Origin: Planctomycetota bacterium
GTDB lineage: Bacteria > Planctomycetota > Planctomycetia > Pirellulales > Thermoguttaceae
Direction: 5' to 3'
DNA length: 64,000 nt
Assembly: GCA_029550925.1 (NCBI GenBank)
Contig: JAKPGL010000035.1
Coordinates: 16,116 to 80,115, forward strand
Part shown: positions 45,257 through 53,953 of the stretch, one piece after another
Position numbering within the stretch: position 1 is the stretch's first letter
Layout of the letters: the number at the start of each line of letters is the position of its first letter
Position numbers and translations under genes: made by a program
The notes under the pieces: generated by a model
What the model was told of the DNA's origin: nothing
What the model saw: the letters and a program-made list of their open reading frames with translations, nothing else
Database searches by the model: none

Positions 45257-47194
45257 ATGACCAAGCTAGCTTGTCGGATCGGATGGTGTGCTTTTTTGGC
45301 AGGTGGGATGTGGATATGTAGCGAAACAGGTCTTTATGCGGGGGCGCCTCCTGTAGATCAAGCCTTGAAGTTAGCCCCGGTGCAAAAGGGGATCGATTAC
45401 GATCGGCCCACCCCGGAAGAAGCAGCTAAATGTGTGGTTACTCCTATTAAAGAGGGAAAACTTAGCGGCTGGACCGTCCAGGATTCCAACGGCACGCTTT
45501 TGCGCCGTTTTTTGGATACCAACGGAGACAATCTGGTCGATATTTGGGCCTATTACAAAGACGGTCTGGAAGTCTATCGGGATATTGATGTCAATTACAA
45601 TGGCAAGGCTGATCAGTATCGGTGGTTCCACACGGCCGGCACTCGCTGGGGTTTGGACCTGAACGAAGACGGCCAGATCGACGTGTGGAAGACGATTTCG
45701 CCGGAGGAGGTATCGGCGGAAGTGGTGGCGGCGATTGCCCAGCGGGACTTGGCCCGCTTTTTGCGGGTAGTGCTCAGCCCCGAAGAACTTCGCAATTTGG
45801 GTCTCGGACCCGCCCAGGAAAAAGCCTTAGCCGAGCGGCTCAATACGCTGAAAGATCGGTTTGAGAAGTTAGTCGCCCAGCAGAAGGTCTTAGACGCCTC
45901 AGCTCGTTGGGTCCAGTTTAGCGGGCATCAACCCGGCGTGGTCCCGGCCGGTACTCAGGGCAGCAGTAAAGACCTGCGGGTGTATGAAAACGTCATTGCC
46001 GTGGCCGAAAGCGGCGGCAAGCATGTGCAAATAGTCATCGGCACGTTGGTCGAAGTAGGCCAAGGGTGGCGGGTCATCGACTTGCCGTCGTTAGGCGGCG
46101 AGGAACCGAGCGAGTTGGCCGCCGGAGGGTTCTTCTTCCGGCCTGCCGCCGCGCCGAACGCCCGAATGCCCGGCGGCGCGGGAGTCGGCCAGGAGCTTCA
46201 AAAGCTGCTCACCGAATTGGAAAAACTCGATCAGACTTTAGCGCAAACTCAACGAGCGGAGGAAAAGGCCCAGCTTCACGCCCAACGCGCCAATCTATTG
46301 GAACAGGTCGCCCAGCAGGCGGGAAATCCGCAGGATCGGCAACTGTGGTACAAGCAGTTGGCCGACACCGTCGGCGCCGCCGTCCAGACCGGCGAATATC
46401 CCAAAGGTGCGGAGCGCCTGGCCGAGTTGTATGAAAAACTCAAAAAGGCCCAGGATGTCGATATCGCCGCCTATGTCCGTTTCCGCCAACTGACGGCTGA
46501 GTACGGCCTGGCTCTGCAAAATCCCAAAGCAGACTTCCCGAAACTCCAAGCCGAATGGCTCAAAACGCTTGAAGAGTTTATCAGTCAGTATCCCAACAGC
46601 CCCGACACCTCGGAGGCGATGCTTCAGTTAGCTATGGGGTATGAATTCGCCGGCCAAGAGACCGACGCGCTGAAATGGTACAACGATCTGGCAAGCAAAT
46701 TCCCCCAGACCCATGCGGGCAAAAAAGCCGCCGGCGCCCAGCGACGCTTGCAATCCGTCGGGAAAGTGCTCGAACTGGCGGGCAAAGGGCTTTCCGGCGA
46801 CCAGGTCGATTTGGCCCAGTATCGGGGCCGAATCGTCTTGGTCCACTTCTGGACCAGTTGGTGCGAACCCTGTAAGGCCGATCTGCCTACCCTGAAAGAC
46901 CTCCTGGAACGCTACGGAAAGGCCGGGTTTACCATCGTCGGCGTCAATCTGGACAACAACCCCGAAGAGGCTGTCCAGTTTGTGAAAGAGAACCGGCTCG
47001 GTTGGGCCCATATCCACGAACCGGGCGGTCTGGAAAGCCGACCGGCCAACGAATTGGGCATCCTCACCCTGCCAACCATGTTCCTGGTGGGCGCGGACGG
47101 AAAAGTCATCCAGCGGGATATCCGCGCCTCGCAGCTTGATAAAGAGCTTCGGCAACTCACTTCCGAGAAAATCCCCGCCGCCCTGAAACCATAG
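45257..47194 (+). CDS. Exported TlpA-family thioredoxin-like protein with calcium-loop-like repeats
   Basis: The start at 45257 follows GGGAGG and opens a signal peptide (CAFLAGGMWICSETGLYAGA). Near the N-terminus three Asp-rich loops recur: DTNGDNLVDIW (87-97), DVNYNGKADQYRW (111-123), DLNEDGQIDVW (134-144), similar to EF-hand or dockerin-type calcium loops. A helical TPR-like middle follows (about 300-505). The C-terminal domain is TlpA/ResA-like: IVLVHFWTSWCEPCKADLP with C536-x2-C539, then TIVGVNLD and the cis-Pro loop LTLPTMFLV. It is likely a periplasmic thiol-disulfide oxidoreductase. 645 residues; the fusion is much larger than usual TlpA. Confidence 0.8.
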   Translation: MTKLACRIGWCAFLAGGMWICSETGLYAGAPPVDQALKLAPVQKGIDYDRPTPEEAAKCVVTPIKEGKLSGWTVQDSNGTLLRRFLDTNGDNLVDIWAYYKDGLEVYRDIDVNYNGKADQYRWFHTAGTRWGLDLNEDGQIDVWKTISPEEVSAEVVAAIAQRDLARFLRVVLSPEELRNLGLGPAQEKALAERLNTLKDRFEKLVAQQKVLDASARWVQFSGHQPGVVPAGTQGSSKDLRVYENVIAVAESGGKHVQIVIGTLVEVGQGWRVIDLPSLGGEEPSELAAGGFFFRPAAAPNARMPGGAGVGQELQKLLTELEKLDQTLAQTQRAEEKAQLHAQRANLLEQVAQQAGNPQDRQLWYKQLADTVGAAVQTGEYPKGAERLAELYEKLKKAQDVDIAAYVRFRQLTAEYGLALQNPKADFPKLQAEWLKTLEEFISQYPNSPDTSEAMLQLAMGYEFAGQETDALKWYNDLASKFPQTHAGKKAAGAQRRLQSVGKVLELAGKGLSGDQVDLAQYRGRIVLVHFWTSWCEPCKADLPTLKDLLERYGKAGFTIVGVNLDNNPEEAVQFVKENRLGWAHIHEPGGLESRPANELGILTLPTMFLVGADGKVIQRDIRASQLDKELRQLTSEKIPAALKP

Positions 47195-47260
47195 CCCTTC
47201 CGCCCGACGGAGAAAAACCGAGGCGGTGGTTATTCCTGCGCGAGCAGCGGGCCACTCCTC

Positions 47261-48100
47261 TTATCCCACCGCGGTTGGTTCCAGCTCTTCGATCCGAATG
47301 GGCCGAATGGTGAATTTCGGATTTTGGCCCAGAAAGCGGGCGGGATTGTTGTGGAAAAGCTCGATCGCCTCCTGCTCGCTGTGGCCGCGCCGGCGGAACT
47401 CGAAAATACATTCGTGCAAGGTGGCCGGGTCGCTCGGCCCCCAATCCGCCGAGGAATTCACCAAAGTCCGATCCGCCCCGTACCGTTCGATCATATCGAC
47501 CGCCCGGGCCGGCGAGCACTTGGTGATCGGGTATAACGTGAACCCCACCCAGTACCCCGCATCTTTACACGCCCGGATGGTGTGCTCCTCCACGTGGTCG
47601 ATCCACACCCGCTCCGGCGAAATGGGCGCCCGTCGCAGGATTTCCAAAATCCGTTTGGTCCCCCGGAGTTTGTCCTGTAGGTGCGGCGTATGGACCAGCA
47701 GCAGTTGGTCGTACTTAATAGCCAGTTCGATTTGGGCCTCGAAGATTTCGCATTCGTTGCGTGTAGATTTGTGCAGTCCGGTTTCGCCAACGCCCAACAC
47801 CGTGGGCTTTTGGAAAAACTCCGGCATATGGCGGAGCACCTCCCGGCTTAGGCTGGGATTTTCGGCCTCTTTGGGGTTGACGGCCACCCAGCAGTAATGG
47901 CGGATGCCGTACTGAGCGGCCCGTGTAGGCTCAAACTCGCTGATCTGCCGAAAATAATCCAAAAACGTTTCCGGATATTTTCGATCAAACCCGGCCCAAA
48001 ACGCCGGTTCCGCCACCGCCACCACCCCGGCATACGCCATCCGTTGGTAGTCCTGGGTGGTGCGGGCAATCCCATGATAGTGCGGCTGAATGATTCGCAT
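47261..48100 (-). CDS. TatD-like metal-dependent hydrolase (amidohydrolase fold)
   Basis: The start at 48100 (MRIIQPHYHGIA, GGAAGG upstream) is used; a longer frame to 48343 has no family similarity and overlaps the upstream gene. The 279-residue TIM barrel has the metal ligands of this superfamily: HYH near residue 7-9, Glu in GVGETGLHK, His in LLVHTPH, His in IDHVEEH, and Asp in NSSADWG. It could hydrolyse a phosphoester, lactone or amide; the substrate is unknown. TatD-type members act on DNA, but this divergent branch need not. Confidence 0.75.
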   Translation of the reverse strand: MRIIQPHYHGIARTTQDYQRMAYAGVVAVAEPAFWAGFDRKYPETFLDYFRQISEFEPTRAAQYGIRHYCWVAVNPKEAENPSLSREVLRHMPEFFQKPTVLGVGETGLHKSTRNECEIFEAQIELAIKYDQLLLVHTPHLQDKLRGTKRILEILRRAPISPERVWIDHVEEHTIRACKDAGYWVGFTLYPITKCSPARAVDMIERYGADRTLVNSSADWGPSDPATLHECIFEFRRRGHSEQEAIELFHNNPARFLGQNPKFTIRPIRIEELEPTAVG

Positions 48101-48201
48101 GGAGGGGCCTTCCGAAAAGGGGATAGGATCGTCTTTTGCCAAGGAAGTCGGTCTTTTTTCGTTTCTGGTTCTGCCGGGAGGAGATTCCTCGGCCAAGGCG
48201 C

Positions 48202-48438
48202 CTACTCGGCCGGGTCGGAGAACATCACCAGCAGGCGTTCCACACGGTCTGGGTTTGTTTTTCGGTCCGCGATGACCGCCAGGGCTTGATACAAAAGCTC
48301 CATCCTGGGGTCTTCCGGGGGCGAGTTGTTGGCCTGCGAACACGCTCGGTCATACCGGTCCAACAGAGCCGCCAGTTCCAACAGCATCGCCCGTGCGTCC
48401 AGAAAGTACTTCTCCACCACTTCCGAAGCGGTTAACAT
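48202..48438 (-). CDS. Small hypothetical protein
   Basis: No family is recognised. The start at 48438 (MLTASEVVEKYFLDARAML) follows GAGG; the 78-residue product is acidic and mostly helical. It lies 101 bases upstream of the TatD-like gene on the same strand, so the two are probably co-transcribed. The MITE-like copy B sits 45 bases upstream and may lie within the promoter region. Confidence 0.55.
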   Translation of the reverse strand: MLTASEVVEKYFLDARAMLLELAALLDRYDRACSQANNSPPEDPRMELLYQALAVIADRKTNPDRVERLLVMFSDPAE

Positions 48439-49004
48439 GGCGATTACCTCGCAGCAAATGCAACTCTTCCAATGGTCCTGATGAATATGTATTAGCCGAA
48501 TGCAGTACCTTGTCACTGCCGCGCAATCGCCCCATCTAGGCTTCTTGCAGTCTCTGCTTGGGAGGAATAACGAAGTAGCCTCATAGGCCCCTGGATTTCC
48601 GCTGGAGCGGGAATGACAATACAGGGCAAATTGCGCTCTAAAATTAAGTCTCCTTTGTATTCGGCTGAAATGTTACCATTTTCTTGCAATCCTTATACCA
48701 AAGCAGCCCCTACCGAAGTATGTTCTTCCTATTCTAATTTCTTCCCGGCGTTTCTTCAAAAGGCTGGGTCGATTCTGGGAAGAGACAAGGCCTTCGCTCC
48801 GATGGACGGCCACTTTTTCGACAGACATGTCGATTTTATAATCACAGAAACATTTCCGCCGCCTGAAGAAGACTCTTTGATTCGTTGGAAAAGACGCCCA
48901 TTCTCGTAGGAATGACAATGGGCAAAGGTTAGTCCTTCGGCGGAACGATCGCTGGCGGCCCGGATGGGATTGCTCGGTTTGGCCTTTTCCAGAAAGGCGC
49001 TCCC
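48439..49004. other. Intergenic region around MITE copy B
   Basis: The 566-base gap between two divergent genes is largely occupied by MITE copy B. The remaining 330 bases have no recognised gene; an open frame at 48613-48909 has no family similarity, no good ribosome site and starts inside the MITE, so it is not called. Confidence 0.4.
48484..48676. repeat. MITE-like element, copy B
   Basis: This non-coding element of about 193 bases is a diverged copy of the element at 4301-4494, in the opposite orientation. The right terminal repeat reads (complement) GTAACATTTCAGCCGAATAC, nearly identical to copy A, while the left repeat retains AGCCGAATGCAGTACCTTGTC (48494 onward) but its outer ten bases have decayed. 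The interior shares long segments such as CTAGGCTTCTTGC and GCGGGAATGAC. The central palindrome of copy A is not kept. Confidence 0.7.
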
Positions 49005-50093
49005 ATGGAAAAACTCGCTTATAAACCGAATCTCTCCGAAGTGATTGGCCGATTACGTCTGCTCTACCAGGGCCAGGCCGAGGACCAAATCTTTGCCGAG
49101 TTTGAGCTTCCCTCCGCCGTCTTGGAAGAGTTCGCCCAAAAGTATTCCGCCGATTTTTGTGAGTATCCGGCCCCAGAAGAGCGAGCTGGGTTTTGGGATC
49201 GTCTTTTGGCCGAGCGGGCCTGCTTGGAAGACGACTCCATCCCGTCGGCCTATTTGAGCGAAATGGACCAGGGGTTATACGGCGGGCTATTCGGCGGTCG
49301 GGTGCAGTTCATGGCCCATCCGGAAAACGGCTGGATTTCTTCGATGTGCGCCCCGTTATTGCAGGATTGGAACCAGTTGGATCGTCTCCAATGGGATCGG
49401 CGCCATCCGTGGTTCCAGCGGTACGAGCGTCAACTGGAGGTCTTCGTCCGCCAGGCGGCGGGCAAGTTCGCTGTGAGCCATTTTATCCTCATCGACGGCC
49501 TGAACTTCTGTTTCGAATTGGTTGGGGCAACCAACACCTACTTGGCCTTGGAAGAGCGGCCCGATTGGGTCCAACAGGCCGTTGAACTGGCTTTCCAGAC
49601 CAATACGGCGGTGCAGGAAACCTTTTTCCAGAAGGTTCCGCTTTTGGTCGGCGGGACGGCCAGCAATATGGTCGGCTGGGCGCCGGGCCGGGTGGTTTCC
49701 GAAAGCGTCGATCCGTTCCATATGACATCAGTACCGTATTTCGAACGCTGGGGCCGTCTGCCGGTGCAACGCATCTTCGACCACTTCGACGGCGGCGTCT
49801 TGCACTTGCACGCTAACGGCCGACACCTCCTCGAAGCCGTCTGTTCACTCCGGGGACTGCGCGCGATTTTTATGGGCGACGATCGCGGTTACCCCAAAGC
49901 CTTTGACATCATCGACGAACTAAAACGCCGGGCCGGCCTCGTGCCCCTGGTGGTCCAGGCCGATTTCGAGCCTTTTGTCCAACGTCTGAACCAACACACC
50001 TTACCCGGCGGCGTGATTTATAAAGTGCGAGGCGCCCCGGATGCGGCCGCCGTCAACCGCCTGATGGAGCAAGTCCGAGCCTACCGGGCCTGA
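49005..50093 (+). CDS. Uroporphyrinogen-decarboxylase-like protein
   Basis: The 362-residue protein has the barrel pattern of the URO-D/methyltransferase superfamily (MtaA/CmuA-like): LVGGTASNMVGWAPGRVVSESVDPF, YFERWGRLPVQRIFDHFDGGVLHLHANGRHLLEAVCSLRGLRAIFMGDD, consistent with the C-terminal half where such proteins bind substrate. Catalytic assignment is not possible by eye: HemE-type decarboxylation and methyl transfer to corrinoid are both possible in this superfamily. The start follows AAAGGCG at 5 bases. It is 52 bases upstream of the next gene. Confidence 0.65.
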   Translation: MEKLAYKPNLSEVIGRLRLLYQGQAEDQIFAEFELPSAVLEEFAQKYSADFCEYPAPEERAGFWDRLLAERACLEDDSIPSAYLSEMDQGLYGGLFGGRVQFMAHPENGWISSMCAPLLQDWNQLDRLQWDRRHPWFQRYERQLEVFVRQAAGKFAVSHFILIDGLNFCFELVGATNTYLALEERPDWVQQAVELAFQTNTAVQETFFQKVPLLVGGTASNMVGWAPGRVVSESVDPFHMTSVPYFERWGRLPVQRIFDHFDGGVLHLHANGRHLLEAVCSLRGLRAIFMGDDRGYPKAFDIIDELKRRAGLVPLVVQADFEPFVQRLNQHTLPGGVIYKVRGAPDAAAVNRLMEQVRAYRA

Positions 50094-50145
50094 CCACCCG
50101 CTGACCGCACTGCCGAAAACTGATTGCATCTTCGGAACCAAGCCG

Positions 50146-51942
50146 ATGGAAAATTCTTCCACTCCCTCTCCTGCTGAACAAGGTAAAAAAAGAGCGTTTG
50201 CAACGCCTGCTGGTGGGGAGGCTTTCCGCACCGATCCGGCGGCCAGTGCGTCTGGCGCCGACGGTTGGCGCCGAGCGGGCCGTTTGGGCTGGGCGATCGG
50301 GATGCTGGGGGCTGCGTTGGCGGGGGCTGCTTTGCGCCTGGTAGATTTGGACAATCGGCCCATGCACGCCGACGAAGCGGTCCAGGCCCTTCGCTTTGCC
50401 CGCCTGTTGGAGCAGGGCCAGTTTCGATACGATCCCCAGGAATATCACGGACCCTGTTTGCCTTATTTCAGTTGGCCGGTGGTTCGGGCGTTAGGCGTTC
50501 GGCAGGCCAAGGACCTGGAGGCCTGGCAATTGCGTCTTGTGCCGGCAGGAATGGGCATTTTGTTGGTTTTGGGGCCTTGGTGTCTGCGACGGAGTCTGGG
50601 CCGACCGGCAACGCTTTTGGCCGCCTGGTTGACCGCCATTAGCCCCGTCCTAGTTTTTTACAGCCGATATTATATTGCCGAGATGCTTTTGGTGGGTTTC
50701 AGTTGGGGAGCGATGGTCGGTTGGTGGGGGGTGCGAAATTGGCTTCTGCGGCTAAGTATCCGGCCAAAGGCAAAGTTTCCGGTTGGTCCGCTGTTTCTGC
50801 TGGGGGGGTGTCTGGGTCTCCAGTATGCAACTAAAGAGACCTGGGTGATTGCGTTGGCGTCGATGCTGCTGGCCGCTGGGCTGACCATGCTCCGGCTGCG
50901 GGGAGTACCGAAGGGTCGGCTGATATTTGCCTTGGGAGTGGTTTTGGCGGCCGGGACAGCCGTTTGGGCGGCGATGTTTTCTTCGTTCGGGCAGAACCCG
51001 GCCGGTTTACTGGATTCGGTCAAAACCTACGCCAATTATTTCCGGCAGGCGGGCGGTCAGGGGCGGGGCGGCCAACATATCTATCCCTTCTGGTACTATT
51101 TCCAGGTGCTTTTCGCCTGGAAGAGGCCCGGCGGCAGTTGGTGGACCGAGGCTGTGGTGCTCGTGCTGGCTCTGGTGGGCGGACTGTCAGCCGTTGGCGG
51201 CGGGCGCCTACTCCGAGTAAAACCCCGGCATATCGCCCTGGCCAAATTCCTGGTCATATATACTTTGATCCAGGCCCTTATCTATTCGGCCATTCCGTAT
51301 AAAACCCCCTGGTGCGCCCTGGGATTCTATCATGGGATGGTTGTTTTAGCCGGGCTGGGCGGAGCAGTCCTCTGGCAATGGGCCATACGTCAGCCTAGCA
51401 GGACAGCCCTCGTAAAAAAAGGACTGGTGCTGGCCTTTCTTCTGGTGGGTAGTGGGCATCTGGCCTGGCAGGCTCATCGGGCCAGTTTTCGGCTGACGGC
51501 CGATCCGACGCAGCCGTATCTTTACGCCCCCACCACGTTGGAAGTGGCTCGGCTCGTAGCCGCCCTGGAACAAATCGCCCAGTGCAATCCAGACGGCCAT
51601 GCCATGCCCATCCAGGTCTTTTTCCCGGACCATCAGTATTGGCCTTTGCCGTGGTATTTACGCCGGTTTAACCGAGTGGGCTGGTTCGGTTCGTTTGATG
51701 AGGCCGCGGGATCGGCTCCGGCGCCGGTCATCTTGGCCCATCCGGACATGGAAAGAGGGCTGTTGGAGTATTGCTATTTTCGCCAGCCGCCGGGCCAACG
51801 CCGATTGTATCTGAGCGAATTGGGCCGGGGGCCTTCCCAGTGGCAGATCCGGCCGTATGTCTCCATCCAGCTTTACCTGCGTTGGGACCTCTGGGAGGCA
51901 TGCGCCGAAAAACTCTCTGGGCAACAACCTCCGCCGGACTGA
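50146..51942 (+). CDS. Agl23/TIGR03663-like membrane glycosyltransferase
   Basis: The 598-residue protein has about ten to twelve membrane helices. The first periplasmic segment contains DLDNRPMHADEAVQALRFARLLEQGQFRYDPQEYHGPCLPYFSW, which matches the signature of TIGR03663 (flippase activity-associated protein Agl23), a GT-C glycosyltransferase-like family with an Asp-Glu active-site motif, here in ADEAVQ. These act on lipid-linked sugars at the membrane; the exact role here is unknown. The start at 50146 has a weak purine site. Confidence 0.82.
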   Translation: MENSSTPSPAEQGKKRAFATPAGGEAFRTDPAASASGADGWRRAGRLGWAIGMLGAALAGAALRLVDLDNRPMHADEAVQALRFARLLEQGQFRYDPQEYHGPCLPYFSWPVVRALGVRQAKDLEAWQLRLVPAGMGILLVLGPWCLRRSLGRPATLLAAWLTAISPVLVFYSRYYIAEMLLVGFSWGAMVGWWGVRNWLLRLSIRPKAKFPVGPLFLLGGCLGLQYATKETWVIALASMLLAAGLTMLRLRGVPKGRLIFALGVVLAAGTAVWAAMFSSFGQNPAGLLDSVKTYANYFRQAGGQGRGGQHIYPFWYYFQVLFAWKRPGGSWWTEAVVLVLALVGGLSAVGGGRLLRVKPRHIALAKFLVIYTLIQALIYSAIPYKTPWCALGFYHGMVVLAGLGGAVLWQWAIRQPSRTALVKKGLVLAFLLVGSGHLAWQAHRASFRLTADPTQPYLYAPTTLEVARLVAALEQIAQCNPDGHAMPIQVFFPDHQYWPLPWYLRRFNRVGWFGSFDEAAGSAPAPVILAHPDMERGLLEYCYFRQPPGQRRLYLSELGRGPSQWQIRPYVSIQLYLRWDLWEACAEKLSGQQPPPD

Positions 51943-52000
51943 AGCGATAGAGAAAGCGGTCCGGGTTTCTGCAAAGACGCTGCCCAACGGCGGCGGTCGT

Positions 52001-53950
52001 TCAGCGGGCGGCGGATTCGGACTTTGGCCCCGAGACGGCCAGCCGGGGCAAGGGCGGCGTCTGGCCGGCCGTTCGCCCTGCCAGTTCCCGCGCCGTCCCT
52101 ACGATGCCGGTCGAATCCAGGCCCAGATCGGCTAGCAACTCGGCCCGCTCGCCGTGTTCGATGAATCGGTCGGGGATGCCCAGCCGGCGGATCCGCCGGG
52201 CGTCGATCCCTGCCTCGTTGGCCGCCTCCAACACCGCACTGCCGAAGCCGCCCGGCAAACAGCCCTCTTCCACCGTCAGCACCCAGGCGCACTCCTGCAC
52301 CGCCCGGAGGATCGTGTCCGTATCCAGCGGTTTGACGAACCGGGCGTTGATCACCCCCACCGAAAGCCCTTCCTCCCGAAGCCGACGCGCCGCCCGCACA
52401 CATTCCGGCAGTAGCGTCCCACAGGCGATGATCATGCCGTCGGTCCCCCAGGAAAGCACCTCGGCTTTGCCGTACTCCATCGGGGCGGGGGTGCGCTGCA
52501 CAATTTCGGCGGTCGTTTTCGGATACCGAATCGCTGTCGGAGCGTCCAGCCGTAAGGCCAGGTCCAACATCGGCGCTACATCGAGTTCGTCTCCCGGGGC
52601 CATGATGACCAGATTGGGCAGGTGGCGCAGATAGGCCAAGTCGAAGCAGCCGTGGTGTGTGGGCCCGTCCGGCCCCACCAGCCCGGCCCGGTCCAGGGTC
52701 ATGGTAACCGGCAGGTTCTGCAGGGCCGCCTCCTGGAAAATCTGGTCGTAGCTCCGCTGGAGGAAGGTGCTGTAGATATCGACGATGGGTCGCATCCCGG
52801 CCTTGGCCAATCCGGCGGCAAAGGCCACCGCATGGGACTCGCAAATCCCTACGTCGAAAAACCGATTCGGAAACGCCTCTCGCACCGGTTCAAGCATATT
52901 GCCCTGGCACATGGCCGCCACAATGGCCGCCGCCTTCGGGTTTCGCCGCATTTGGTCCATGATGGCGTCCCGCATCACTTCCGTATAAGAACGGGCCGAC
53001 ACCTTGCAAAAGCGGACTTCCGTCCCATTTTCCCGCTGGAACGGGGCCGGGGTGTGGAACGATGTCGGATCGGCGGCGGCCGGCTGAAACCCATGCCCCT
53101 TTTCTGTAACCACGTGCAGCAGCACAGGCCGATCGTAATCCCGGCTCATGGCCAGGTACTTTTGCAATTGCCGGATGTTATGGCCATCGACCGGCCCTAG
53201 ATAATGGAACCCCAGTTCCTCGAAGAACATCCCGCCGAGAAGACCGGCTTTCATTGCGTCCTTCACCTGGGTAACAAACCGTTCGGCTGTATCGCCGATC
53301 AAAGGCAATCGGTGCAGGAAAGTGGAAAGTTCCTGTTTGAAGTTGGCATAGGAGCGGGTCATCCGGAGCCGATCCAGGTACTCGGCCAAGCCGCCGGTAC
53401 GTGGACATATAGACATTTTATTGTCATTGAGCACCACGATCAGCTTCTTTTTCAGTCCGCCGGCGTTATTCATCGCCTCATAGACGACGCCGCAGGCCAA
53501 CGCCCCATCGCCCACCACCGCCACACAATGCCGACCTTCTTCGGGACGCAACAGATCATCGCCGCATTTCAACCCCAACAAGGCAGATACGCTCGTCCCG
53601 GCGTGGCCCGTCATAAAAAGATCGAAAATACTCTCCGCCGGATTCGGATACCCCATCAGACCGCCTTTGGTCCGCATGGTAAAGAAACGGTTGTATCGGC
53701 CGGTAACCAGTTTATGGGGATAGACCTGATGCCCGGTGTCCCAGATCAGGCGGTCTTGCCGGAAGTCGAACGTGGTGTGCAGCGCCAAAGTCAATTCCAC
53801 CACGCCCAGATTAGAAGCAAAATGGGCGGTGCGGGTCGAAGCCAGCCGACACAATGCCTCCCGGATTTCGGCGGCCAGTTGCGTCAATTGCTGATGCGAC
53901 AGTCGCCGAAGCTCTTCGGGAGAGCGGATTTGGGATAACAACTCATCCAT
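52001..53950 (-). CDS. dxs: 1-deoxy-D-xylulose-5-phosphate synthase
   Basis: Condenses pyruvate with glyceraldehyde 3-phosphate, the first step of the MEP isoprenoid pathway, using thiamine diphosphate. The ThDP site is shown by GDGALACGVVYEAMNNAG near residue 147, the first-half signature DTGHQVYPHKLVTGR near 70, and the transketolase-like central part by DRAGLVGPDGPTHHGCFDLAYLRHLPNLVIMAP near 420. 649 residues, a normal length. It starts 3 bases after the ispA stop, so the two are coupled. Confidence 0.97.
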   Translation of the reverse strand: MDELLSQIRSPEELRRLSHQQLTQLAAEIREALCRLASTRTAHFASNLGVVELTLALHTTFDFRQDRLIWDTGHQVYPHKLVTGRYNRFFTMRTKGGLMGYPNPAESIFDLFMTGHAGTSVSALLGLKCGDDLLRPEEGRHCVAVVGDGALACGVVYEAMNNAGGLKKKLIVVLNDNKMSICPRTGGLAEYLDRLRMTRSYANFKQELSTFLHRLPLIGDTAERFVTQVKDAMKAGLLGGMFFEELGFHYLGPVDGHNIRQLQKYLAMSRDYDRPVLLHVVTEKGHGFQPAAADPTSFHTPAPFQRENGTEVRFCKVSARSYTEVMRDAIMDQMRRNPKAAAIVAAMCQGNMLEPVREAFPNRFFDVGICESHAVAFAAGLAKAGMRPIVDIYSTFLQRSYDQIFQEAALQNLPVTMTLDRAGLVGPDGPTHHGCFDLAYLRHLPNLVIMAPGDELDVAPMLDLALRLDAPTAIRYPKTTAEIVQRTPAPMEYGKAEVLSWGTDGMIIACGTLLPECVRAARRLREEGLSVGVINARFVKPLDTDTILRAVQECAWVLTVEEGCLPGGFGSAVLEAANEAGIDARRIRRLGIPDRFIEHGERAELLADLGLDSTGIVGTARELAGRTAGQTPPLPRLAVSGPKSESAAR

Positions 53951-53953
53951 TGC

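Noticed and set aside
48613..48909. Possible 98-residue gene starting in MITE copy B
   Set aside because: No ribosome site, no family similarity, and its start lies inside the repeat element.
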